From positions 2,604,001 to 2,668,000 of the forward strand of contig OW051472.1 of NCBI GenBank assembly GCA_932521025.1: a stretch of DNA of 64,000 nucleotides. Direction: 5' to 3'. Positions 1 through 12,650 of the stretch are shown here, piece by piece (the stretch's first letter is position 1; the number at the start of each line of letters is the position of its first letter). This DNA comes from Oscheius onirici (Eukaryota > Nematoda > Chromadorea > Rhabditida > Rhabditidae). A model generated the notes under the pieces. That model searched no databases. It worked only from the letters and a program-made list of their open reading frames with translations, and was not told the origin of the DNA. Made by a program: the position numbers and the translations under genes.

Positions 1-325
1 CAACCTGTTCCTGACATTTTGGTTTGGAGCTCTCTATAAAGAACGTTGAAACTATGCATTCTTCAAACGAAGGATCGTGAATGGATTGGACGGAAAAGAT
101 GTTCTTAGAGAGAGAGATACTCCAGAACATAACACGCTGAAGAAAGCACAACCATATTATTCACTGCTTGAAACGGTTTTCAATTTTCAGGAAAAGCGCG
201 ACTTCCAAATATTTGTTGCCCAAAACTGTAGGGAAACTAAACACTTTTCAAGGGCTATTTTTCAAGGGAGCTATTTTTGATTTTTAGTTTCAGTTTTTAT
301 ATCACTGGCCCACTTGAGACATTAT

Positions 326-459
326 CAATTGGCAAGCATGTGCTAACGTTTTCCGGTCCGTTTTTCAAATTGGACCGCGCCGGTCCGGTCCGCCTGCCGC
401 CATTAAAAAATTGGACCGGACCGGCCTCAGCCGGTCCGATCGCATATGCTTGTCAATTG
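326..459. repeat. GC-rich foldback element with GGTCCGG words
   Basis: A 134-bp element with 17-bp near-perfect inverted ends, CAATTGGCAAGCATGTG on the left and its complement CATATGCTTGTCAATTG on the right. The core is built from overlapping copies of the self-complementary word CCGGTCCG and GGACCGG. I find no 8-bp target duplication beside it. It resembles in design, though not in sequence, the elements at 9291, 26783 and 32193. Confidence 0.6.
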
Positions 460-1571
460 GCCAGATGCAAAATCCAAACAAAACAGATTTTTATGCTAAT
501 TTAAATTCAGAGCAATAAACAGTTGGTACAGACAAAAAGAAGCTTTCTTTTTTCCTTTCTTTTTTTCGAAAGTTGAGATTCTAGGTCGGGTTTGCATATT
601 TAACTTTTGTCAACTCTTTGGTTACAAAGTTTCTTTATAAAAGCCAGCTTTGTGCCATCTTCAATAGGTGATGGCTAATTCCGTAAAAATAAAGTTCCCC
701 ATACCCTGTCACAATCTTCAACTGTGGCAGCCTCTCTCTCCCAAATGGAAAACACGTTGATGACAGAACAATCGCGCAACGGGCTTCGGAAAAAGGTGCT
801 TTTCGATTTCGAGAGAGAGAATGGGGTAAAAGAGGAAGTTTCCAGTTCAGGGCCAATTGCGGTTTCACCAAACTTTGTTGAGTGACAGAATTGGGAAATG
901 TTTTAGTAACTGGATCTATTTGGGAAGTGCCACAAAAAATGTTCATACGATATCCGAGATAATAAAAACTACTTTTCCCGTTTTTCCAATTGAACCTGGC
1001 AGAGAACTTCAATATGAAAAGGGTTTTTAATCCCGAAATAGACGAAAAAGCTACTGAAAAAGTTTTCGAAGAACTTTTTGAGGGTAAAAATGTTTCAGAG
1101 ATACATTGAAAGTGCATGGGCAGAAGCCGAGCCAATATGTTTGTTCCAGCATCAATGAATGTCTATAAAACATTGCATGTTTCGACCCATATCATTTTTT
1201 TTGTTTTCGTCAAATGTTTTCCAAAAATTTTACCCCAAAACGGCGATATTTGAGCTAATGGACCTATATTTTCAAATTTGGTTTTTCAAACTTTCAAGCG
1301 AATTCAAGCAAGCTCTAGGAGAGAGTCTTCAAACATGTTTCTCCCAAAACATAAAAGTACAATTTTGAACTTTCTATACTTTCATCTCCATTGAGAAAAG
1401 TGCCAAAAAATAGCTTGAATAGTTAGTTTCTTCGGTCAAATGAAGAGTCTCACAAACTCCCATCCAAAAAAAGTCCAGAAACAAGCAAAACGTACCTGAA
1501 TGAACTGTTTGTTAGAAGACCCAAAGAGAGAGCGAGAAACTGCCCGTCTGCCTGGTCAGCTTCATTTCCGA

Positions 1572-1581
1572 CTTTTATATA
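1572..1581 (-). promoter_or_regulatory. Candidate TATA box, minus strand
   Basis: On the minus strand the sequence reads TATATAAAAG, a good core TATA box. About 30 bases downstream lies a pyrimidine-rich initiator-like stretch, and near 1494 a donor-like CAG|GTACGT. That suggests a minus-strand first exon of about 60 bases. I cannot identify a coding exon that follows, so the gene it would serve is unknown. Confidence 0.3.
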
Positions 1582-2552
1582 GAAGCTGGCGGTTACGGTT
1601 CTAGCGAGCCGAAAACCGCGGAAGAAAGGCCGCGCACGGCTGAAAAAGAAAGAAGTTGGAACCATGGGAGATGCCACAGGTTCCACTCCATCTACGAGAT
1701 CGTTTCCCCCACATTTTGGCAACTTGAAGATGAGACATTTGTCTTGGCCTTTAGTTGCTTTTCCGATTAAAAATGATGAATAGAATGGCGGGAAAGAGGA
1801 ATATGTCGCTGTGAAATATGAAGATTAGAAGACGGGGAAAATGTTGCCAACAACCGGATAGAACGTAGTTATAAAACATCGACAGATGATGGAGAGGAGA
1901 CAAAAAAAAGTGATCACTCACCAGGACGAGAAATGAAGAAACTTTCTGGAAAACTTTGGGTTTCAGGCAAAATACTAGAGACAAGGATGAGCAGGAACTA
2001 TACTGGTACAGTAGAAATCGGTTCAAAAAATCAAGGAAATTATTGGTCTTGCAGCGAGCTCACATTACTATTTTGGCGAGAACTTCGATTCGATAATTTC
2101 CGATTTTCTGGAGTATTTCATGTCTCAATTCCCATTGTTTTCTGGCTACATTGTTTTCCATACGTTTCAGAATTAACGCAGAAAAGTAGAGCGAGAACTA
2201 CGCTGCAACATGCAAGAATCAAAAATACATTCTACAACATAATGGCAAACGGTAGTTTTTCGGCTTGGAGTAAAAAACATCTTGCGAGTCAAATGAAAAA
2301 AAAATTCAACAACAGCATAAATAAAAGGTCATTTGGTGAAAAACAATTTGATCGCCCTATTATCTCGCAATGTTTCACAGCTACAGTAAGTAAAAAATAG
2401 TGGTTGCAGTTTAGTTGCAAGTGGATGTCTGACAGGGGAAAGAGAACGAAAAGTCTTCAATTTCTGCACTCTATTAGCTCTGATTTTTTTTCAGTTTTTG
2501 TTTCACATTCTGGTAAGTAACAGTACTTTCTAAGTTCAATTGGTATATGCTC

Positions 2553-2725
2553 CATGGTTTGTTCAAAAAATGAGAGCTCAATCGGTCGACCGTAACCCAT
2601 TTAGTTCGCCGCGAGATCGGGATAACACCAGGAAACTTGGTTGAGTATCCTACGTTTCCATGTTGTAAGAGTCCCGCGAGAAACTAAATGGGTTACGGTC
2701 GAGCTCTCTTATTGAACAAACTATA
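2553..2725. repeat. Foldback element, family M1, copy 1
   Basis: Inverted ends read CATGGTTTGTTCAA on the left and TTGAACAAACTATAG on the right. The repeat arms continue inward through GAGAGCTC and ACCGTAACCCATTTAG. A second copy, matching over the whole length including the centre, lies at 58055-58224. No coding capacity; it is a MITE-like non-autonomous element. A 16-base relic of its centre, GAGTATCCTACGTTTC, also occurs near 34922. Confidence 0.7.
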
Positions 2726-4234
2726 GTTGACTGTAAATTTGTTTTTCAACAACGGCGTCATTTCCATCACTTTCCAAATAAAACTTTTATTCACTTTCTC
2801 ACTTTCAAAATTCTTCACGAAGATGGTTATTGAGCATGCTTGATCCAATCTGACAATGAGCGTTTTTTTCACGTTTCACGTCTTCGATAACAAGAGGAAA
2901 GCAGCGAAAGTTCCGTTGGAGAATCTTGCGTTTTCTAAAAAAACAAATGGCTGACTTTCGAGTGGTTCGGCAATAAACTCATTACAAATATATTCAGCTG
3001 GAGTTTTTCTTTTTTTCTTTCATGTTACATGTTTTGTTTTGCATAGAGAAGTTTCGAAAGGTTACTGTTCTGAATCATGCAAGAAAAAGTCACAGTTCGG
3101 AAACTTTTGATGATTCAGAAAGTTTCACGCTTACGATAAAACCAAAACAAAGAGACTTCCAAAAATATTTTTGTCAATTTCTCTCTGTTGTCACATGTTT
3201 CGAATGTTTCAGAGCTATGGTAAGTAAGTGAGAGGCAGAAATTTGAGTTCTGATACGGCTGTTGGTGTCCCACCAAATTCACATTTCTCACTTTCTGCTA
3301 AACAGAATCATTTCATGTTTCACTGATCGGCATGTGGCTGATCACTAAAAGGGGGAACCGCTGTCATTGTACTCACTATCAAACGGCTGGTCACGCCGTT
3401 CGGCTCGCCGAAAAAACAATTACGACGGCTGTTTTTGGGGTTTCAGCTAAGACCGTCACCTGTGTTCCGTGCGTTTGGCAAAGGTAAACATCATCTGGGG
3501 GAAGAAATTTTCACCGTGAAGGAGAATCACTGATCTCAGGGACCAACTGGACAGTCTTGAAGAATTATAAAGTTTTCTTATCCAGTTTTCTCATCTACCG
3601 GTATACAGTCTATCCCAGCATATTACTAAACCTTGCGAAACCAGTAGAAAGTTCGAGAAAAAACATGATTTTGGGGGAGTTTCGGGTAACCAACAGGAAC
3701 TCGCAAAAAACTGACGGAGAATGAGTCCTTTTTTTCAAGTGCCACTTGTTTTCATTTCGTCTCCAACACAGTATAGTAGAGGTTAGATGCTTATTGCTAG
3801 TTTTTACCAGTAAAATCCCGTAGAAAAGAGTGAGTGGATGCTGCAAAATCAGTGTAATTTCATAGCCTGAAGACAAAAATGTGAACTGCTTCGTTAGTCA
3901 AAAATACAGAGACTAGCAGCACTGATATTTTGGAGTAAACTTCGATTGTGAAGACCGATCAAATTTACATTTGGAACTTTTTCCCCGTTTCTGTTATACA
4001 CTGAAGAATGCCGACATTACAGACACAGAAATTCGATTGAGCAACGTAATCTTTCGACTAGAAGCATTGAAATAACGTGTTTCTAATGTTTTATCTTCCC
4101 GCTTCCAAAAAAACTCGAAAAGCGGAAGCTGTAAAAATCGATAATTTGTGTTTTTCAAATATTGCTTGTATGTTTTATTTTTAGTAAAATTTCGCTTTGT
4201 CTGACTTTGAACTACTGAAGAGTTATTTTCCACC

Positions 4235-5128
4235 ATGTTTCAGTTCCCAATGGTTGGTACAATGGTCGAGAAGAAAACGAGACAACGGATCATCTTTACG
4301 CAGTCGCAGTTGGCCTATTTTGAACAGGTTAGTACAGTCTCAGTCCCTCTCACTCAATTCTAAATTCCAGGAATACATCAAGAATCCGTACGCGAACCAG
4401 GACCGTCAAACGTATATCGCCCATCAGCTCGGAGTTACAAAGGATCGCGTCAAAATTTGGTTCCAAAACAGACGAGCCAAGGACAAGAGGCTGCAGACTG
4501 ACCATCCGGCTGTGCTGAAGAGAAGGACCGAAAATCCGAAGGAATTGGAAAGATCGGAAGCTGAAGAATCGCGAAGATATGAAATGCCTGAAACTCCGCA
4601 GAGCCTTCAGAATGACGCTGATTTTCAACTGAATGTGAGTCTTTTTGGATTTCAGTGTGCAAAAAATATTTTAAGACCTCTTCTGCCTTCAGTCCCCAGG
4701 ACCCTCTCCAGGAGACTCCTGACAAAGTCACTCCTACGAAGCGCAAATATACCAAAAAGAGTCCGCCACAGTTCCAGCATCATTTCCATCCGATGTTTCC
4801 CTACAACAACTATCTGACCAGCATGAATCCGGGACTTCAGATGATGCCGCCACCTTTTCCCTACATCAATCCCTATGGAATGGCTCCCGGCGCCATGCCA
4901 CAGTTCACAAGTCAGTTTTTTCTTTGTTTGATTGTCCCTCTGTGCCTCCTCCAAACAAAAGATTCTTTTCCAGACCCGTCCTTCCCTCTCCAGATGCCAA
5001 CTCCTCCGTTTTCTCCGTATCCCGGAATCGAGAACATCGTCTCTCCTCTGGCAGCCGTTGAAGAAAATCAGAACGAGGTAAAATTGGAGATCAAGACGGA
5101 AGAAAACATCTCTTTGACCAGCCTCTAA
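4235..5128 (+). CDS. Homeobox transcription factor (Q50 class)
   Basis: Four exons: 4235-4327, 4371-4634, 4700-4910 and 4974-5128, giving 240 residues. The homeodomain covers about residues 12-71, begins EKKTRQRIIF and ends with the recognition helix KIWFQNRRAK, with Gln at homeodomain position 50 and the invariant W48, N51 and R53. It should bind TAAT-type sites in the nucleus. The rest is a charged stretch after the domain, a Pro/Tyr-rich region (PPPFPYINPYGMAPG) and an acidic C-terminus. The first intron splits the homeodomain. I could not assign it to a named class. The start is uncertain: ATGTTTCAG at 4235 may itself be a splice acceptor, in which case translation begins at the in-frame ATG 4250. 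A poly(A) signal AATAAA follows at 5155. Confidence 0.88.
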
Positions 5129-5966
5129 AATGTAGTTCTTTTTTTTTGCACGTGAATAAAAACTGTTTTTTAAAGTTTTCCTTTTTTGTTATGAAGTTTC
5201 AATGTTTACACTTAGTCCTACAGATGGACTCCTAGCAATATGCTTGAACTGGACTTTCTGTAACCAAACTACAATATAGGCCAGCCATAGTCAAGTTGTT
5301 TGTGCTCGACAACATCCGGTATTATTCTGTTTTTAGTGCCCAATAGGGAATACCAAAAGTTTCTCTTTCAAAAGCTCTTTCTTTACTCCAAATCATTTTC
5401 TTCTCTGATACTTATGTCCTAGTACAGTTCTGCAGGTTATTAAGACCTTTTGTATCGCTCTTGTAGCATCGAATAATGCCAACATTTCGAGTTTTTTCTC
5501 TCTCAAAAATTTGGTAGATTCAAAAGGCACAGCAAGAACGTTTCTGTCACATACCTTGAGCTTATATGCAACAGCTGAAACATTTTTCACTCAACCTTGC
5601 TTCTTCATCAAGACTCAGAACCAGCAAGGCATACTTCCTACAGTTTTTTTTCGCAATCAATTGCAAGTTTTGTGAAACTTGGATTGGAACTATTGACGCC
5701 TCGTTCCTGTTCAAATCTATCTTCCAAATTCTGATTATGTACTCGGAGTGAATACTGCAAGACAATTTTTCTCGCCAAATTTTGTTCGATTTTAGTACAG
5801 TCAATGTATGTGGGAAAAATAGAATAATTTTCCCTCCGTCAACTGCCTCATTTTTGCCTCCGAATAACTGTCCTTATCTGTTTTGTTTACTTCCTACCTT
5901 GCCCATAGGTTTTGCCCATTTCAGGGCGATAAGATAGCAACTGACCCAGTCCCAATCGTCTCGACC
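5129..5966. other. Intergenic region between homeobox and fucosidase genes
   Basis: The homeobox poly(A) signal AATAAA lies at 5155-5160. No other gene is supported. Just before the fucosidase start, TTTGCCCATTTCAG ends at 5923. This is an acceptor with no upstream donor in sight, so it is probably the spliced-leader site, leaving a 43-base leader before ATG 5967. Confidence 0.45.
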
Positions 5967-8900
5967 ATGAGGCTATTGCCGCTTTTACTCCTCACAGTTG
6001 GACTGGGAATAACTGCTAAATATGAGGTAGTTTTATATATTTACCAAGCCAGGAACATTGTCTTGTATGGAAAATGGGATGCTCAGCTTGAAATATAAAA
6101 AAGCTGAAAGTTGTAAAGAAGGGAAGAAGGAAAATTCACGCCCCTACAAAGATTTGTTGAAACATTGAGAAAAACGTTGAAAAGGAACAGCTAAAATTGA
6201 ACTGTGGCCTAAAATTTAAATTTGTCTGCGTAACTTTAGCCGAGATTCACGTTATAGGATGATGGCAGAGAAAGTATAGATTGAGCTTGAAAAATCAACA
6301 ACGATAAAATTTTTCTATGACACGAGAATTGGTATTGGCTGAAACTACAGAGCCATACTAGTCAGAGTGAAGCGCAAAAATAATTAAAATGTAGTCAAAA
6401 GAAATAATGAAGACTAGGAAACCAGCGAAACAGTCCAGATTTATTCCGTTTTTGGATATAGTTATTTTAAAACAAAAACAAATTTCAGCCAACGTGGCAG
6501 TCAATTGATTCTCGCCCTCTTCCCGCCTGGTACGACGATGTAAAATTTGGAATTTTCTGTCACTGGGGACTCTATTCCGTTCCGGCTTTTCGGTAATTCA
6601 TTCACAAAATCGAATATTTATCTGTTTCAGCAGTGAATGGTTCTGGTGGTACTGGCAGGGAGAGAAGCCCGACCCGGCCGTAGTCGACTTCATGAAGAAG
6701 AATTATAAGCCGGGAACGACTTATGCTGATTTTTCTAAAGATGTGAGTATATTTTCTCATAAACATAAGAACAAGAGACTACAGTTCATCTAACTTATGC
6801 GAACGATCACTTTTTATTTCAATCTCGCGGAGACGATAATTGAGGGGAATAGTAGCAACTAGTTGAAAAAAAACGTGTGACTGCGATTGATGGCCACACT
6901 AAACAGTTACGTGAAAACATTATTAGCATCATGTCTCGACGTTCTTTTCATACTGCTGTTTTTTAAAACGTCGAACCGTCAAACGGCCTCAAAACTTTTT
7001 TAACTTTGGCATTTTTAGTACAACCTATAAAGAGATCGTTGCACCTGGCACTATGTCGACTTAGGAATGGCGTGAAAGACAAGTTTGTTGACGGAATCTG
7101 TAGCAGATTGAGTTTGTAAGAGAATCATCACTAGTTATCCTCAATTAGAGCTTCAGACATACACAAACACATAGAGACTTGGAAACGATTTAAATTGGAT
7201 CTTTTGTTAATTAATCTTCTCTTTTCACTCCTGTCCCAGTCCCACTGTCCTTGTAAAACATTATCAAAGTCCTAAGAACAATTCGCCTACTTGCTCTTTC
7301 TATCACGATTTGTTAGAAACTAATTGCACGCCCAATCCAAATGAAGCCAGATTACTTCAGTCGTCGATTTCGGAATGAGCAGAAACATAGGTCAAAAAAC
7401 AACTGGTCTTTGAAAATTTTCTCGATTCAGTTTTCCTGGTTCTCTGAGGAAAGACGTGGATTTGACATCTGTGCGCAGTAATGTTCACTTTTTGTTGAAT
7501 TCTTACGTTCCACTTGTTCACTTTTTGTCCCGTCTTCCAAAAGAAAACACAATGACAAATTCATTTTTTCCTCAAAGAATCCACTGTTTCACAAATCCAG
7601 ATGCTCCTAATGTATTGCGTACTTTCCGATCACAAAAACATGAAAATTATCAAACTTGTTTTCATAACTCTTTTTTTTCAAAACGTACCACTTTCCGAAA
7701 GGCTCGAAAAATGTCAACGTCTAGTATTTTTATAAGCTCTTACAAAGATCGATGCCATCGGCATCCTCCGAGACTTACGAGTACCATGAAACACAATTTT
7801 TTCCACTGAACCTGTAGATGACTGAGTTTGTGGAAAAGGCATGATTGTAGAAACATAAGGGCTTGCTAGTAGAACAAATCTAAAAAAAAACATTTTTGTA
7901 ATCGTGTAGTAGCTAATTGTGTGAAAGACAAAGTTCGTGTTTTTGGAATACTTGAAAAGTTTAGCGTTGACAGAACTAGCGTTCCAACTTAGTGAAACTG
8001 TGAAACATTTTAAATCTTTAATCATTTCATCTTCTTTTTAGTGAGGCGTTGAATCTCAAACAATTGACTTGGTTAGCAATAAAAGTATCAACTGACCAAC
8101 TGAAAAAGTCTCCGACATGTTATAGTCTGTTCAAAATGTAGAGAGCATAATTTGAATTGGTCCGCGCTTTCTTCGTAGAAGTTTTTAAAATCAAATTGGC
8201 GGGAATTTAGCTCCGTAGCACGTTACAGCATGTAAATGTTGGATACTCAGCCAATGAAAAAGCGCGGACCAATTCAAATGATGCTCTCTATTTTTTGAAC
8301 AGACTATAGGAAACCCAGCAGCTCAAAAATTGGGTTACTGTACCCTTGTAAAAAGTGCTAAAAAAATTTCAGTTCACAGCCGAGCTCTTCGATCCCAACG
8401 AATTTGTGCAGGTCGTCAAGTCTTCTGGTGCCAAGTAGGAATACTTTTCCCTTCATTCAAAAACATTTCTCTCCCAGATATTTCGTTCTAACCAGCAAGC
8501 ACCACGAGGGCTATACAATGTGGCCGAGTCGTCACAGCTGGAACTGGAATTCTGTGGATACGGGACCGAAAAAGGATCTTGTCGGTAATTTCTGTTTGCT
8601 TTATCACCATCATCGTCCAAAAAAAAAGATTGTCAATGTCTCCTATTTATGAATGTCATGAAACACTATCTTTTTGAACTTTAGACCTCAGCGGAGCGCG
8701 TTGCACCGTACATCAAGCAACTTTGTGAAACATATACATTAATTTTCAGGCGAACTAAAGACGGCATTTTCCAAGTCGGACATCCATTTTGGACTCTATT
8801 TCTCACAGTTTGAGTGGTTCCATCCACTTTTCGTGAGAGACAGCAAGGAGAACACTTCAGATTATGTCAACGTGAGTTTTGGTCATTTTACGCAAGAATG

Positions 8901-11900
8901 ATTCGTAACATACTGTTTTTTTTTGTGTTTTTGGTACAACAAAGAGGACGGGAGAAGATGGTGGGAATTGAAGAAACTGGGGTTTTTCAAATTGAAGACA
9001 ATGAAACAGTTTATGATTGCTTTTGTTACAAGCTTCGACTGAAACATAATGACAAGGTGTGCTATGAAATTGACTTCAAAAAAGTCATATTGTTTCAAAA
9101 GTGGCGTGGCTCACAATCAACAAGGCTGACATCACCTCAATCTCCCAAAGTTTCGAAAAGGTCGTATTCGACCAGTCGTCCAAGAGCATTGAAGCAGGGA
9201 AAACATAGAAAAGGGAACTTTTTGACCAAGTGCAATAAAATGGTTTGTGTTTTAACGTAAATATATAGTTTTCTGCTGTAAGAGCAGAAGCAGGGATGGG
9301 CAGATGATCCGCATCCGCGGATATCCGCGCTCATTACGACCTCCGCATCCGCATCCGCAAAAACAAAAAAAGTGACTATCCGCATCCGCAATCGCATTTC
9401 GAAAAGGTCACTATCCGCACCAAAAAATCTTTTTTTTTGCCCATATTTCGCTATTCAAAAACTTCTCAGAAATCACCTTTTTTCATCATTTTGAATGAAA
9501 AATTTTCAAATCCGCATCCGCGGATATCCGCGCAATTTTTCAAATCCGCGCTCAAATCTCAAAATCCGCACCGGATTTTGGGCATGCGGATGTATCCGCA
9601 TCCGCACCTGTTTTTTTTTGGGTTGCGGATGCATCCGCATCCGCCATACCATTATAACATCCGCCCATACCTGAGCAGAAGGTATGTTTTTAGAAGAAAA
9701 TTACGTAGAATACTCCAGGGAAATGACTTCTCTGAAAAGTTACTTTCACTGAAAGAGCTGTGTTTCACAAAAAGATTATAGATTCGTCCGCGAGTTGTTT
9801 ATAATAGTTACTCGTCCTTTTGCATTCCTTGGGAAAAAGTCTTCAGATGGTCTCCTATCCTCAGATGCTCGACATTGTCGAAACGTACAAACCGGACGTG
9901 ATTTGGAGTGACGGGGACTGGGGAAAGTCGGACGACTACTGGAAGAGCAGAGACTTTTTAGCATGGCTCTACAATGAGAGGTGCGTTATTGAATACGAGG
10001 AAAATTGTATTTTTTTTGTATGCGAAGAAGGCGCTTAGCATTTTTTGTTATCTCGTTGACATATTATAAATTCGTCGAAAGAATTTTCCAAAATGGAACT
10101 TTGGGTTACTGTACGTCTTTCCCGTGTGACCCGTTTGGATCGCCTAAAAAATTCAGTGAAACCGAAAAATATTTGATCTGTAAAACTGTCAATGGGCTTT
10201 CTATCTCTGTACGAAAGAGTCGGAAAAGTCTAAAAAAAGATCGGTACAGTGAACCAATATCCTCTTTCCCGTGAGACCCGTTTGGATCGCCTAACAGCGA
10301 AATTTTCAAAGTTTAGCCTAAACAATGGCTGGTAGACATCCCAAATACGTACATAATGGTCCCACGGAAAATAGAACTTTGGGTTACTGCAGCATTCCTT
10401 TTTTCAATCAAAACGTTTTACTTTCTCGAAAGACTTCGAGTTTTAATCCAGGAGAACACTGCGATTTTTTGTTTCAAGACTTGATCATTTCGGTTCGAAA
10501 ACTGGAAACCTCAATGGACGGTCTATTTCTAACTCGAAAAATCTGCAGAACAGAAAATTTTTGTGTTTTGGGTCATCCATATTACACTCCTTTTCCAAAA
10601 CATCATAATTCGACGTTTACACATTTACAAAAGAAAATGCTTCGCAGCAAACAAAAGACAAGTTTTTGGACGGTAATGCTGTCTTGAAAGTGTTCCGAAA
10701 ATATAATTCCAGTCCCGTGAAAGACACTGTCGTCGTGAACGATCGTTGGGGAGGCGACACCATGGGCAAGCATGGCGGCTTCATGACCTACTCCGACCAC
10801 TACGACCCCGGAAAATTGCTCGAGAGGAAGTGGGAAAACTGTATGACCCTGGACAATCAGTCCTGGGGAAACAGGAGGAATATGAAGGTTTGTCGAGCTG
10901 TTTTCATTTGGAATAGAATGATTCCATAAGCGGTTTTATTCGTTTGATCACATCAATTCACCGCACAATTTCAAAATAGGCTTGTGGATGATTGGATGAG
11001 ATAGGATGTGAGACGAATAGTAACGGTTACGGTATCTATCCCTTTCAAATGAACAGTATATGTATACGAATGTTGAAACAAATGCGTTTTACAAAAACTG
11101 TCGCACCAACTCATGTATTAAACTACCGTAGTCTACCATCGGTTCATGGTGTACGAGATAGTTCGCAGGCCAAGTCAAAATGGTGCCCCGTTTTTCTGTC
11201 CAGCACAACTCTGTCGGAAACACGAGATAAACGAAAAAAAAAGCTGTTTCACTGAGCTAACATAGTGTTTCCAAAGAAAGTCGTTACACTTCGTCACGCT
11301 TGCCGTATCTTCTAAAAAAATATCCACCAATGCTCCGGCAAGAAATCCGTTATGAACGATGTTTTAAAAGCTTCTTATTTCATTTTTTCAGCTCGAAGAC
11401 GTCCAATCAGTCCATGTCCTTGTTGAACAACTAGCCCGAACTATTTCCTGTGGTGGGAACATGCTTCTCAACGTCGGACCGGACAATCACGGCCGCATTC
11501 CACTCGTCTTCCAGTCGCGTCTAAAGGAACTCGGAGAGTAATATTACTGTTCTTTTGGCCTAAAATTCATCAAACTTTTAGTTTTCTGGGGTCGGTACAG
11601 GAAGCAGTCTACGGGACAAAGCCGTGGATTCATCAGAACGACACCAATAATGTTTGGTGCGTTTTTTGGCGCATGTTTTTGCGGTTGAAGATCACATTTT
11701 TCTGCTTTTTGATGTTCTTCAAAGTTGTAGAGCTGAGAAAGATCTATAAAGTCGAAAATGACCTCTTCGGTACGTAATCACGTATTTTTGTCTCAAATGG
11801 AGCTCATATAGACTTTGGTGAAACAAAGTTTGTAATTTTAGGTACACGTCCCGCTATCGCAAAAAGTCCCAGGAAAACAAGCTCTATTTGAACCAGCACA

Positions 11901-12650
11901 ATGAGGAGACCATAATCTACGCCTGGATTTTGAATGTGGACGGCAAAGACATCACTCTTAACAATGTCAAGACAACCAACCAGGTTTTATACTCTTTTTG
12001 AAACAAAAAAGAAAAATTTCAGACAAAGGTGACAATTCTGGGAACGAACGAGAGCTTTACTTCGAAGAACGAATCCCCGTCTCTCATCTTCCCGGCCTCG
12101 AAAATTCCATGGAGAGTCTTGCCGAGAAATGATATCCTGGTGCTAAAAATTGAATTTGCACAGACGCAGAAGGTAAGACGACAAAAAGAGTGAAAACTCG
12201 GCGTGCGAAAAGATTTTTTGCATGTTTTCGAACAACAAAATATGCTAAATCTTTTGTGTTTCATCAAATTCTCATACAGAACTTGACAACAGAACTGGTG
12301 CTCATCACAGTTAGTAACTCTGCTCGCTTCCATACTGAGCTGATGTTCTAAAACTCGAGTTGGGAACCGGGTCCGTGTTAATAAGGCGCATTTATGGGGT
12401 TACAGAAAAACTGAACATTACCTTATGAACATTAGCTTACTGAGGAAAGTTTTTGCTAGTTCGAAAAGTCGCTATTATCGCAGTTTCTAAAGTGTTCTTG
12501 AATTTCTTTGTTTCTGTAAAAAAAGACTCACATTTTCAGGCCCCAGCCGACGTCCAGAAAACTCTTCGCAAGCATGCTGACCGGCACCGCTATACTCTGA
12601 CCTCTTTCGTGGAAGACCTGCCAAGAACAATCATTGACGCTTTGGTGTAA
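5967..12650 (+). CDS. Alpha-L-fucosidase, GH29, secreted or lysosomal
   Basis: Thirteen exons: 5967-6026, 6489-6592, 6631-6742, 8373-8434, 8478-8584, 8750-8871, 9847-9980, 10713-10887, 11392-11537, 11582-11656, 11842-11983, 12023-12172 and 12540-12650, giving 499 residues. Exon 1 is a signal peptide ([17 protein letters not shown]). The GH29 barrel shows [38 protein letters not shown] and VIWSDGDW, whose first Asp is the expected nucleophile, then VVNDRWG and [11 protein letters not shown] beta-sandwich C-terminal part follows (VWYTSRYRK onward). Length and order match animal fucosidases, which remove alpha-L-fucose from glycoconjugates. All catalytic-region motifs I know are intact, so the gene is probably active. 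Introns 3, 6 and 7 are long and full of repeats; the others are mostly 38-50 bp. Confidence 0.95.
7133..7330 (+). repeat. Dispersed repeat R1, copy 1
   Basis: Lies in fucosidase intron 3. It shares with other copies the modules CAATTAGAGCTTCAGACA, a CA-rich run, AGAGACTTGG, ATTTAAATTGGAT, and the CTGTCCC...ATTATCAAAGTC block. Here the two blocks are in the opposite order to the copy at 19580-19955. Confidence 0.55.
8122..8308. repeat. Foldback element, family M2
   Basis: 187 bp in fucosidase intron 3. Inverted ends are TATAGTCTGTTCAAAA and TTTTGAACAGACTATA, and the arms continue through GAGAGCAT and TTTGAATTGGTCCGCGC. The ends start and finish with TA, as expected for Tc1/mariner-type insertion. 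The outer ends resemble those of family M1, and the centre shares GGATACTCAGC with M1. Confidence 0.7.
9291..9673. mobile_element. Non-autonomous hAT-like element with CCGCATCCGC words
   Basis: 383 bp in fucosidase intron 6. It begins CAGGGATGGGCAGATG and ends with the inverse of CAGGTATGGGCGGATG. It is flanked by an exact 8-bp direct repeat AGCAGAAG at 9283-9290 and 9674-9681. An 8-bp duplication with CAGGGATGGGC ends is characteristic of hAT transposons. The interior is dominated by repeated CCGCATCCGC and the palindrome CGCGGATATCCGCG. There is no transposase frame. Confidence 0.82.

Larger units (their letters stand above)
1..4234. other. Gene-poor stretch at left edge
   Basis: I see no gene I can support here. 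Open frames up to about 165 codons exist on both strands, but they lack recognisable domains, convincing splice partners or codon bias. The stretch holds a GC-rich foldback element (326-459), a minus-strand TATA box (1572-1581) and a foldback repeat (about 2553-2725). The rest is AT-rich unique-looking sequence. Confidence 0.4.

Noticed and set aside
635-1135. Minus-strand open frame of 166 codons
   Set aside because: No domain, no signal peptide and no convincing splice partners. It could belong to a gene starting at the 1572 TATA box, but I could not connect it.
1933-2400. Plus-strand open frame of 155 codons
   Set aside because: Low-complexity, AT-driven composition with no recognisable motif.
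5922-5940. GATAAGATAG before the fucosidase ATG as an intestinal GATA-factor site
   Set aside because: It lies just after the likely trans-splice acceptor, so it would be in the transcribed leader; the motif is short and common.
9137-9781. Open frames rich in RMRM/HPHP repeats on both strands
   Set aside because: They are translations of the CCGCATCCGC words in the hAT-like element, not genes.
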